Notes under the pieces: generated by a model | Told to the model about the DNA's origin: nothing | The model's database searches: none | Seen by the model: the letters and a program-made list of their open reading frames with translations, nothing else | Origin: Lates calcarifer | Lineage: Eukaryota > Chordata > Actinopteri > Centropomidae | Direction of reading: 5' to 3' | Assembly (NCBI RefSeq): GCF_001640805.2 | Contig: NC_066837.1 | Location: forward strand, 26,598,789-26,662,788 | DNA length: 64,000 nt | Part shown: one piece after another, positions 1 to 9,957 of the stretch | Position numbering within the stretch: position 1 is the first letter of the stretch | How the letters are laid out: every line of letters starts with the position of its first letter | Made by a program: the position numbers and the translations under genes

Positions 1-257
1 TTGCTCGACCTCAGGTTGAAGGTCTCCACCACGGTGCTGAGGACCGTGTTCTTCTTCAGCTCCGGTTTGGTGGGGAAGTGGGTCCGACACTGAGGACAGC
101 TGTAAGTTTCCTTCCAGGTGGCGAGGAGACAGTCCTGGCAGAAGTTGTGTCCGCAGGGGATGGTCACCGGACACTCAAAGGTACTCAGACAGATGCTGCA
201 GGTCAGCTCATCCTCCAGACTCATGATGGAAAACTGACCCTCGTCCACTGCGGCCAT
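1..257 (-). CDS. Partial second copy of trim25 exon 1 (RING region)
   Basis: On the minus strand this encodes the first 85 residues of a TRIM25-type protein, starting at the ATG at 257 and running off the left edge. It is identical, base for base, to 8363-8619, the start of the complete trim25 gene. The whole RING finger is included: cysteines 20, 23, 35, 40, 43, 54 and 57 with His37 give the C3HC4 pattern. No stop or indel breaks it. The rest of the gene, if it exists, is outside the window, so I cannot tell a working tandem paralogue from an exon fragment or an assembly duplicate. Only 63 bases upstream of the ATG are shared with the full gene. Confidence 0.75.
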   Translation of the reverse strand, partial: MAAVDEGQFSIMSLEDELTCSICLSTFECPVTIPCGHNFCQDCLLATWKETYSCPQCRTHFPTKPELKKNTVLSTVVETFNLRSS

Positions 258-320
258 GATGAGAGCTCAGAGGAGGCGAGGCTGAGAGGGAGAAACGAAA
301 CTTAACTTGTGAAGTGCGTG
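1..320. repeat. Direct duplicate of 8363-8682
   Basis: Bases 1-320 match 8363-8682 without a difference at a constant offset of 8362. Similarity stops abruptly after the shared GAAGTGCGTG. Position 321 goes on with TTCATAAGG, whereas 8683 goes on with AAAACGAAAG. The left limit cannot be seen. The match covers the 5' part of trim25 exon 1 and its first 63 upstream bases. Confidence 0.95.
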
Positions 321-637
321 TTCATAAGGAATGTCGACCCCACCTCTGGATGCAGTGAGCACAAAGCAGTAAAATTCAAACCCCAGTCGCAACTAAGTCG
401 CAGCTTATCTATCAACACGACGCCACGACCTTTTCACGACAGTTTTATTGCAAATATATGTATAACCCACTGCGCACAAACCATCTATCTATACAGAACT
501 CCTGTCTTCAAAATAATAATAATAATCATTTTACCTCCACGTACCTTTTGTGCTGCTGAAGCTCGCTCCAACTCACTGGCATTAGTTTAGGCAATGACAT
601 TTGCCCAGATATCTCGTGACCACTGACAAGCTACGTC

Positions 638-639
<2 letters not shown>

Positions 640-679
<40 letters not shown>
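640..679. repeat. CT dinucleotide microsatellite
   Basis: About twenty CT units, followed by a short TG stretch. Confidence 0.95.
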
Positions 680-683
<4 letters not shown>

Positions 684-1146
684 GTGTGTGTGTGGGTGTG
701 AGCATATCTTTATGCTTTATGTGGACAAAAAACATCATTGTGAGCACAGACGTCAGAATTTCAAACGTCAGAATTTCAAAGGGCTGATGTTTGGTGGTTT
801 TACTATATTTGTGAATATTTCCCACAAGTTTAAATGGGTTTAGAGGTGGGTGCCCAATAGTGATGGTCAAGGTATGGTCAAGGCATGCTTTATGACATGT
901 ATGTATGTATGTATAGCTACAAAATCCCCCATACGACAAAAGCAAGCATCATCAACATAACATTTTATTAACTGCTGTCTTGTAGGGGAATATCACATTA
1001 ATCAACAACCATCTCGATCATACATGACTTTGACTTAACCAAGATACTTTTATCACCACAGTAACATGATATTCTGTAGTTTTAAGCTCTGATACCCTAA
1101 GAGCTCTATTCTGTGAGTACATTCACATCATTACATCACATCATTA

Positions 1147-1490
1147 CAATGGCACCTGCCAAGGGGTGGGAGACATTAGGCAGCCAGTGAACAGCCAGTT
1201 CTTGAAGGTGATGTGTTGGAAGCAGGAAAGATGGCTAAGCACAAGGATCTGAAAAATTGTTCAAAGATGGTATAAGGAGTATGACAGAGTCAAACGTGCT
1301 GACTTGGCTTCCAAATTCCCCAGATCTCAGAGCATCTGTGGGATGTTCTGGACAACAAAGTCAACTCCATGGAGGCCCCACCTCACAACTTACTGGACTT
1401 AAAGAATCTGCAGATAATGTATCGGTGCCCGATACCACAGGACACCTTCAGAGGTCTTATCCATGTCTCGACAGACTTACACAGTATTAG
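1147..1490 (+). mobile_element. Decayed, internally deleted Tc1/mariner-type transposon
   Basis: The stretch joins the 5' leader typical of a widespread fish Tc1-like family (1147-1250) directly to its 3' coding end (about 1310-1490). Translated piecewise, the latter reads WDVLDNKV, then MEAPPHNL.DLK, then PQDTFRGLI, which is the C-terminal part of the transposase after the last catalytic acid. The middle, with the DDE core, is missing. The reading frame is broken and no terminal repeats were found. The family assignment is by recall of the consensus, not by search. Confidence 0.6.
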
Positions 1491-3728
1491 ACTCAAGGAT
1501 TTCATGTTGTGGTTGATCTGTGTATATAGCTTCTCATACGGCTAGATGGGAATCAGTTATCAGCTCAATACTAATGTTGTCATCTGCAGAAAAGTTTATC
1601 TCTTTGTAAAGAGAAAAGAAGAAGAGAATCTCAGAAAAAAAAAAAATATTAATAGAAGTCACTGGTTAATTTCTAATACAAAGAGATTTTCATTGAAGTA
1701 AATATAACACAGTAATAATCTTTTTAAACTTTAAGACACACACGTCACATAAATGCATTCATATCCGATCCTCTCCTGTTGGGCACACTGAATTAAATCA
1801 ACTAGCACTTCATATTCACCTGTTTCACAGACACTGGGCACAGGACATTTGGACATCGAAGGCTTACACAGAGGGTGGTTCAGTGTTAACTCAATAATGA
1901 ACTACATTTCAGCTGAGGATCAGCAATGGACAATCAACAACAAAGCAACAAAAGCATCTGTGGGCCACATAAGTCTGCAGCTGATCTAGGATACATTTTA
2001 CAGCCCAAAAACAGGGACTATAAGCAATAAACTCTTCCTTATTTCACCAAAGCACAGACAGCATTATGTTATTTACATTTGGTAGTAAGACAAACAAGCA
2101 TCAACACAATATCTTATGCACTTATTACGGTGTCATAAAGCTTTCAGTAGATTCACATATCTGTCCCATTGTGAGGATAAGCCACAAGAAATAATAAAAA
2201 CAGCATATCTCACTTTACTGGTTCTGATTTTCTGTGCATTGAAGCATAGTGCCTTTTGATATCAGTATGCAGCCTAATAAAAAAGGCCCGATACCTGAAG
2301 TGTACTAGCAGAAATGCCTGACAGAGATCTTATCAGTTAAGTCACTCTGGACAGCAGTGTCTTCTGTGCCTCTTAAATGCAGTGAAGTTGGTGCTTCTTC
2401 TACCTTTCTCAGAAAAGAGAACCAGGTTCAAACGACTAACTTCACTGTTAATATGCTATATATTGTGTAGACAGATCTCTACTGCTTTACACCCATATGG
2501 TCTGTCATTTCACTTCTTCTAGCATCTGCAAGATATGCATGCTCATAAGTTTGGTTGAAAATGATCAGTATTCATACTGACCAACCACTTTACCTGATGG
2601 ACTCCAGATGTGCCACATCAGGAATGGAGCCACTGTAACTAATATCACCAGTGTGTTTCAGCACATCTTACGGACAGGGGTAAACTTTGTATCATGCAAC
2701 AAATAACTTACCCCTGTGAAACTGTACATCTTACTACCTTCCCCCCACCTAACAAAAAGCCAACAGAGCATTCTGATGGCTTCTTGTGACCATAGATATA
2801 AAATAGTATAACATTTTATTTCTATGGGGTATACCATGCAAGCATGACATCCAAGGTTCTAATCTGGCCAAGGACCATTGCTGCACCCTTCATCTCGTTC
2901 CCTAATATTTCCCAGCTTAAACTCCACCAATTAAGGCAAAATGCCATGAAAACAAAAGAAAAACAAAAAAGAGACTGTCAGAACTTGATATAAACAGAGT
3001 CTATGTGACTTTTGTTCTCATCAGCCAAACCAGTCGAAGAGTTGAGGAAGTGAGCACATAGAGCTGGGTGATACAAACAATATATTCACTTATCTTGATA
3101 AAAACATTATCTGTACCCTACAGACAATGTATTGAAGTGTTCAGGTGTGCACTGGACAGCATAACAGACACAAAGCGTCTTCTATCCAATCACAAAGCCC
3201 CAAAGCCATCCCTCAGGAAGAGACGTGCACAAACAGAGACAGCTGAAAACACAGCTAAACACACAACATGCTACTGTTTTGGTACTCTTTCCCATTTTTG
3301 CAGTATCACCCAGCTCCAGAACTTTAATAGCCACACTTCAGTTCACTCCAAAAGAATCTTTTTTTTTTTTACATGTAGACTTCATATCAAAACACTGAAC
3401 TGACATGAGTGATGAATTCACTTCTTCATCCACTCACATTCATAACTATTCTCCAGTGTATGTTAAGTAGTCTGCACTATTAATACAGGACACACACTGG
3501 CACAAACACACTGTACAGCAAGTGTACAGTGTGTTTTGTGTGTTCTCTTAAAATTGTAAGACAAACACATAAATGCATCACAGTCACTTGGGATGCAGGT
3601 CATGCCAGTTGTGTTGCTTTTCCGGTGTTTTGAGAAACCTGCCGGGGCAGATGCTCTGCCAGCTTCATTTTTGTGGTCGTATAACCACAAATTCAGCTGC
3701 TGTGACAAACAGCAAAATAGATTTAAGA

Positions 3729-3734
3729 CTTTAT
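3729..3734 (-). terminator. Candidate polyadenylation signal of trim25
   Basis: AATAAA on the minus strand, about 415 bases past the trim25 stop codon. It is the first canonical hexamer I found downstream. Other hexamers lie further out, so use of this one is a guess. Confidence 0.4.
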
Positions 3735-4149
3735 TCTTGTACATTATTAAAGGTTGCTGTTTGTAAACACATTTTTCAGAGTTGGCCCTTCCCCACTGGC
3801 TCATCGAGCAAGAGAGAGAGCAGCAGTGGTCGAACAAGCTAGAGAGTGAATGAGGACAGGGAGTGGCATTGGCAAGAACAATGCCAGGAATCAAAGAAAC
3901 AAAATGTTGTTTTGAATGAGTGAAGCCAAAGCTCTGCCACACTCTTGGTCAAACAGGCACAGACCTTCAGCTCTTTATATATCCATCCACCGACAGAGAG
4001 CAAGGCGAGACAGAAAATTTTTTAGGAACATCCTGGACATTATAACTTTGATGTTAGCACTAAGTAGTACTAGTAGTAGTAATAGGGGCTGACTGTGTGT
4101 GTATGATAGTGTGTGTGGCTGCATATGCCATTCTATGTGCATACGCTCC

Positions 4150-6648
4150 TCATGCCTGCAGCTTGCACAAAGTAACGGATGAGCCGCTTGAGAAAATCCA
4201 GAAAGCTGGATACACGGCTTCAGCAAAGGGGAAAACAAATGAGTGGAAAGGATACGCCCTGTCTGCCACGTTATAGAAGGTAGCCGTGCCTTCCTCACAA
4301 TCCAGAAGCACACCTATACGCTTTGGATTGGGGTTGACCAGCACGGTCTCACTGCTGTTATGCCAAGCTGACAGCTTAACATTAAACCACTCAACACACC
4401 AGGACTGGGCGTTGCGGCCCAGTCGACTGGTGGGACCTTTGCGGTCAATGCTGCTGTAAGCCAAGCCAATGCCAATGAAGTTGTTGCTGCTCAGTCTGAC
4501 TTCCCAGTAGTGACGCCCTCTAGAGAAGCCCTTGGAAGTGAGCACCTGGGAGCAGACAGCAAAGCGTTCAGGGCAGTCGGGGTAGTTTGCATGCTCATCT
4601 GACACAGAGGCCTTGGTGAAGCCCTCACTCAGTATGATGCGTTTGTGGGCTGTCTTTGGATCCAAAGTGAGTACTGTGCCATCTAGAAGGTACAGAGGAA
4701 AGGAAGACCATTCAAATAACAAACACGATTGCCACTGCCTTGTGAGAGGAACCTGCCACACTCATAGACTTACATTTCAGGAGTTCACTTCTTTTTTCAG
4801 CAGATGTTATGTTTGGGGTAATGTCTGAAGTTTCTATAACAGAAGAAAACAAAAAAGTCATTTGTCAGCAGGCCTACAGATAATGAGTGGGAGCTTAAAA
4901 AGAGGAAGAGAGTTATATAGTTATATAAGTCTTTTTTGGCTCCAGCAAGACCCACTAAACTGCCACAACTGATGTCACCTGAGTGAGCACTGATTGAGGC
5001 TGAAGACCACTGGTTTGAAAATGAAAACTCTGGGGGTGTTGAATGAGATTGAAGTGAGCTTACCAGACCTCTGCAGCCTGTTCCTCATCTTTGCTCGAGG
5101 CTAGAGGCTTAAGGCTACATTAGGCACCACTAGCATAACACAAACAAATCTGAGACTGAACTGTCAGCAGTTGATTTGCATTGTTGGTAACATAGGCAGT
5201 TGTCACAAGGAAGAAGTGTGGAAGAGTGTGGGATAGTAAAATAAAATATGTCAGTAGTAGGTAGTATAGTAGGTTTTGCTACATCAGTTTTGATCCTGTT
5301 TTTTAAATTATCCTTCGTTAGTCCAGATGTTATAGAAATGCTGAATTAATGGAGAACTCTTATCTTTCAAAAAAGCCATCTCATTTATCCACTGCAGATG
5401 GTGTCTACCTGGTATCTGACTGGGTTCAGCAGCAGGGGGGCAGCCTCTGGGTTTGTCTTTCCCACCAAACTCCAACAGGTTTTCCATTGAACGGGCTAGA
5501 TTCCTATTTCCAACTGTGTCCTCAGTGGATTGGGGAGGTTTTTTGGTTTGTTCTACAAAAAATTAAATTAAAAAACATAAGTTTGTGTTATAACTGAAGT
5601 GAAAGTTTTGAAGAGCTGTAAAGCCCCTGAATATACTTGGTTTGAAATATGGAGTATTTCCTATATATAATATAGGACTTTGTGCATTGCTTTCAACTAG
5701 GTGTCCCTAAAATAAATGGGCGACTGAGTTTATCTAGTCTAGTAGTCTAATAAAAAAAGAAAAAAAAAACTTACTTTGGTTTTTCTTCTTTGGGCCTGCT
5801 TTGGGTTGGGCACCTGGACCTGGACTGTGGGACCTGGGAAGTTTGAGATGCCCTGGGGGCCACTGTGGCTCTGAAATAAAAAAAAAGGCCTTTTAGTTTG
5901 GAACTGTCATTTGCTAAGTGTTATAAAATCCTTGTTAGTTTTACACACATATAAATCTTATGTGCTTGATAGATGAACATACCGGATTCGTGAGGCCCAG
6001 GGCTCAAAGGTTTAAATCCTGAGGCAGAAGCTGCTTTTTCACCTGAGAAGATGCCAGACAATGTCATTACAGTTGTCTTTTTATGTTTTTATTTTTATTC
6101 ATGTGGCTTTAAACAGTTACCCCGATAACCCACCACCACACCATTCAGCACCAATTTGAGGAATATTTTTAAATGATTATTTTGATTAGATTTCTATCTG
6201 AACCAATTCCCACATGGCACAGACTCACCAGATGTAACAATGTCAGTGTTAATTTCTGCAACAAAATTGAGCATGATTAAATTCACTGGACTTTCTTACA
6301 GCATCTTTGTCTGTTAAATTTCCTGCCTATACATGTACCTGTGTATTCACCTGGTTTAATCATTTGCAGTCTGGCCTCAACAGGCTGTTTAAAGATCTCT
6401 GTCAGATACTCCTTTAAGGCAGCAGCAAAGGCATGTGTTGTGATCACCTTCTTGGAGTCCAGGCTGATTCGAGGGGCGTAAGGGTCAAAGTTTACAGCTT
6501 GGGGCAGATTAAATGACCCCTGTGAGAAGAGGAGCACAGTGTTATTTTCTTTGATGGAACAAGGTCTTATTCAAAACAGTCAAGATAAAGCTCTATTATT
6601 TCCTAAGGTGAAAAACTCAAATATAGCTATATGTGTGTGTGTGTGTGT

Positions 6649-6707
<59 letters not shown>

Positions 6708-8619
6708 AGAGCGAGTCCTTACCATCTAGGGAGCTTTTGCTTTCCTTACTAAATTATTCAAATCATTTACCAGATACTTGAGACTTGAGTCATTCAGAGC
6801 AGTATCATGCAGTGTGTATCATGTCTTCTTTTACTGTTGACATTGTGTGGAAATGCGGCTGTGTGGGTTGATAACCACAGTTGTCTCACCTGCAGGAATG
6901 CCAGTGTTTGTGACTGACCGAGCAGACTGTGGATATCTTCTTTAGCTTTGCTCATGTTATCGATGTTCTCAGCAAACTTCTTCATCAGAGTCCTGTGTTT
7001 GGTCTGACCACTCTCCATCTCTCGGTCGACAGCAGTCAGAGCATCACGCTCTTCCCGGATCAACATGTCCCGCATCTGCTGATACTCAGCTGCCACAGCT
7101 TTCTTCCTGTTGGTTGCTGAGTCCTAGGGCAGGACCATGAGAGGCTCCATTAACAGATCAGTAATGAGAAATGCATTCCATGAATTAAAAATTAATGCTA
7201 CAATAAAAAAAATCAATAAATTCATTTAGAAATTAACTTAATGGAAATTAAAAATCTATTTGAAAATACAGTTTGTTATTATTGACTGTTTTATTTTGCT
7301 TTGGTAATATCTTTTTAATTTCAACTATTTTTTAATAAACTGAAATTTCTTACATCAAAACTTTTTTAATTGGTACCAATGATACCATCACAATACAGTT
7401 TTCAGTGGCTTAGGAAATATATTCAACTAAATATATCAACCAGCTATTTAGGCAAACCTTATCACTGAACTGAAGTGTGTTATTGTTTCATCAGATGATC
7501 TGATGAAAAAATATAAATATAACAATAAATAATAATAATAAATTTCAAAATAAATGCTTAGAGTTACCTTCAACTTATTCTGCATGTCCTTCATTTGATT
7601 TATGACAGTCTCGTTCTTCAAAATCTTCCCATCCAGCAAACTCAACTTATCTCTTAGGTCAGACTACAATCAGAGAAACATGATGCATTCACTTCATTCA
7701 GAGACACATACAGTTCACACAGAGTCATGGACCATTTTTCACAGAGCCTTATTTCTGGGTTACATTAATTAACTTTGAGCTTAATCCTGATTCTTCCGTT
7801 TCAGAATGTGGGTTCTGCTTTGAAAAGCACTGGGTGGTTATGGTCAGGTGATCAAACCCACCTCCTCTCTGGTTAAATCTCTCACAAACTCCATCACTAC
7901 AACAGGGTCCCATATATGTCAGAAGAGGGGAAACTGCAGCTGCATGCATGGCTAGATAACAACTAGAGATAAATGAGAATACTTTTGGTTGAACTAGCCC
8001 TTTTAAGTCCACAGGTGAAACACACACAGACCTCTTTTAGGTTCCTCTGCTCCTCAGGGGTCGTGAAGGAGCAGCCTTTGTGGACTTGCTGGAGGCAGAG
8101 GCTGCAGATTGGACGGCCATGTTGGCTGCAGAAGAACTCCATCAGCTTGCTGTGGTCTGAGCAGATGCGGTCTGACAGGTCCCCGACAGGCTCACTCAGC
8201 TGGTGGAGACGGAATCTGGGATTTTCCCGGTGAGGACGCAGGTGCTCCTCACAGAAAGAGGCCATGCAGGTGAGGCAGGTCTGGGACGCCTCTGCTTCCA
8301 TGCAGGTGTCACAGCGTATGACATCCTTTTCCTTTGCTTTTTTCTCCTCTTTCTCTTCGCCCTTGCTCGACCTCAGGTTGAAGGTCTCCACCACGGTGCT
8401 GAGGACCGTGTTCTTCTTCAGCTCCGGTTTGGTGGGGAAGTGGGTCCGACACTGAGGACAGCTGTAAGTTTCCTTCCAGGTGGCGAGGAGACAGTCCTGG
8501 CAGAAGTTGTGTCCGCAGGGGATGGTCACCGGACACTCAAAGGTACTCAGACAGATGCTGCAGGTCAGCTCATCCTCCAGACTCATGATGGAAAACTGAC
8601 CCTCGTCCACTGCGGCCAT
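4150..8619 (-). CDS. trim25: E3 ubiquitin/ISG15 ligase TRIM25
   Basis: Nine exons: 8619-8032, 7663-7568, 7123-6890, 6519-6351, 6255-6229, 6042-5983, 5870-5775, 4833-4774, 4682-4150. They total 1863 bases, giving 620 residues, and every junction keeps phase. The RING (residues 20-57, C3HC4) is followed by B-box cysteines and histidines in the TRIM25 arrangement (about 100-190), a coiled coil (about 197-360), a Pro/Lys-rich linker and a C-terminal PRY-SPRY domain (about 443-620) with the LDP, WEV and GIGLAY motifs. The start ATG sits where family members begin. In mammals TRIM25 adds K63-linked ubiquitin to RIG-I in the cytosol and promotes interferon induction; that role is inferred here from homology. 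Exon 1 uses a weak donor, GTCTGT. Exons 5-8 are small and all in phase 1. Interferon-response motifs lie upstream. Confidence 0.93.
6632..6704. repeat. GT microsatellite in trim25 intron 3
   Basis: About 36 GT units with one interruption (GTAT), within the intron between the exons at 6890 and 6519. Confidence 0.95.
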
Positions 8620-8682
8620 GATGAGAGCTCAGAGGAGGCGAGGCTGAGAGGGAGAAACGAAACTTAACTTGTGAAGTGCGTG
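8363..8682. repeat. Duplicate partner of 1-320
   Basis: Perfect match to the left window edge. It covers 257 bases of trim25 exon 1 plus 63 upstream bases. The right breakpoint falls at the first base of the GAAAACGAAAG interferon-response motif. Confidence 0.95.
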
Positions 8683-8724
8683 AAAACGAAAGTACAGATT
8701 CATTTCCAAAGTAAAACGAAAAGT
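8655..8724. promoter_or_regulatory. Cluster of interferon-response (ISRE/IRF) motifs upstream of trim25
   Basis: Three GAAA-type motifs lie 36 to 105 bases upstream of the trim25 ATG. AAACGAAA is at 8655-8662 (AANNGAAA, IRF half-site pair). GAAAACGAAA is at 8682-8691, a full GAAANNGAAA ISRE core. AAACGAAA recurs at 8714-8721. TRIM25 is interferon-inducible in vertebrates, so the location fits. The transcription start is not known and function is inferred from motif and position. Confidence 0.65.
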
Positions 8725-9083
8725 AGTCTTGACATCGACGGCTTTCAGCTAGTTTTGTGTATTTTATTAGCTAAATAGCAGCATTGTGTAAAACTCTCAT
8801 TGTGTGGTGGAAATTATTCATTCATTCATTCATACATTCAGCGCGACGCAGACATACGCTACAGATAGCGATTCACAAATTAGTACACGAACAACAAATT
8901 CTGCGACTAAGAAGCTACAATACGTTTCAGATAAATCTCCCACAGTACCTTCAGTCCTCGAGTGTAGCCAAATTCAGGATAAAGCAGTCCAAGTCGATAG
9001 AGATACTGTAGCTTCGAACAGTATGTTGACGTGCTGTTAAGTACAGTGACCCGGTACCGTGACAGAGACAATATAAGCACAAC

Positions 9084-9130
9084 CCTCTCTCTCTCTCTCC
9101 CTCTCTCTCCCTCTCTCTCTCTCTCCTTCT
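9084..9130. repeat. CT-rich microsatellite
   Basis: CT units with regular CCCT interruptions. Confidence 0.9.
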
Positions 9131-9700
9131 ATCAGTATGCTATATTGGCATGAATATCAGGTGACCAATATTGCGAAAGTGTCAAGGGTAACGTCGGTCA
9201 CTAATGAGATGAAAAAAAAGGAAAAACAATATAATTCAAAGTAAAAAAAAAAAAAGTAAAATAGATAAAAAGTACACCAAGATTGACAAAAAACAAAACA
9301 AACAAAAAAAAACAACAATATAATTATCACATTCAATGTGACAGTGTTTTAATTGTGCCCCTCAGTATGTGACATGCGTTGAGCAGCTGTTTGCTGCATG
9401 TTCCTCTCCTGATAGAACATGTTGCTATCTGTTGTAGCTGTTGATGTAAACCGGCTTAGATTGATACTGATTGATATTGATAGACTTTTAGATTGCCAAT
9501 GTAGTGGAGTATAAAGTGCAACATTTTCCTCTGAAATGTAGAAGTATAAAGAGAATAGAAGAACAAAGCACCATATGATCATAACTAAAATCTAATTACC
9601 TCGAAGCCATATTTAAATACAGTATTTGCATATACTGAGTTTTTCACCACTGTTGTATGGAACACTACAGAATGCACTGAGAGAAACACTTCAGGTTGTA

Positions 9701-9711
9701 TTTATTTTATT
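9701..9711 (-). terminator. Candidate rasal3 polyadenylation signals
   Basis: Two overlapping AATAAA hexamers on the minus strand, about 250 bases beyond the rasal3 stop codon. Confidence 0.5.
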
Positions 9712-9957
9712 TATCAGTAAGGTTTTAAAGTCAAATGCATCTGTAGCTGAGATACAGTAAAAGCTGAAAGCAGACAAATTCTGTAGGTCTCATGTTCAGC
9801 TGAGCCAGAGTTTGCTGGCTCTTGATCTATTGTGAGTATGTTTATAGAATAAACTTACATCTAACCAGGAAACCAAAATGGAAACTTCAGGCAGTGGTTT
9901 CCACATGAACTTTATATATGTTTTTATACAAAATTGTGATAGTGAAGACATCAGGGC

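Larger units (their letters stand above)
321..4149. other. Space between trim25 and its partial copy, including the trim25 3' UTR
   Basis: No coding exon could be supported. The right part, roughly 3700-4149, is the probable trim25 3' UTR. The rest is AT-rich unique-looking DNA with a CT microsatellite near 640 and a decayed Tc1-type remnant at 1147-1490. Open frames here have no recognisable domain. Confidence 0.5.
8725..9957. other. Space between trim25 and rasal3
   Basis: About 1.2 kb without coding signal. It holds an ATTC tetranucleotide run (near 8817), a CT-rich microsatellite (9084-9130), A-rich low-complexity DNA (9210-9320) and, on the right, the probable rasal3 3' UTR. Confidence 0.55.

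Noticed and set aside
3463..3942. 159-codon open frame on the minus strand
   Set aside because: It lies in the trim25 3' UTR, has no recognisable domain, and its composition looks like unselected DNA.
8203..8667. 154-codon open frame on the plus strand (also repeated at 78-305)
   Set aside because: It is the exact antisense of trim25 exon 1, which is clearly coding on the other strand.
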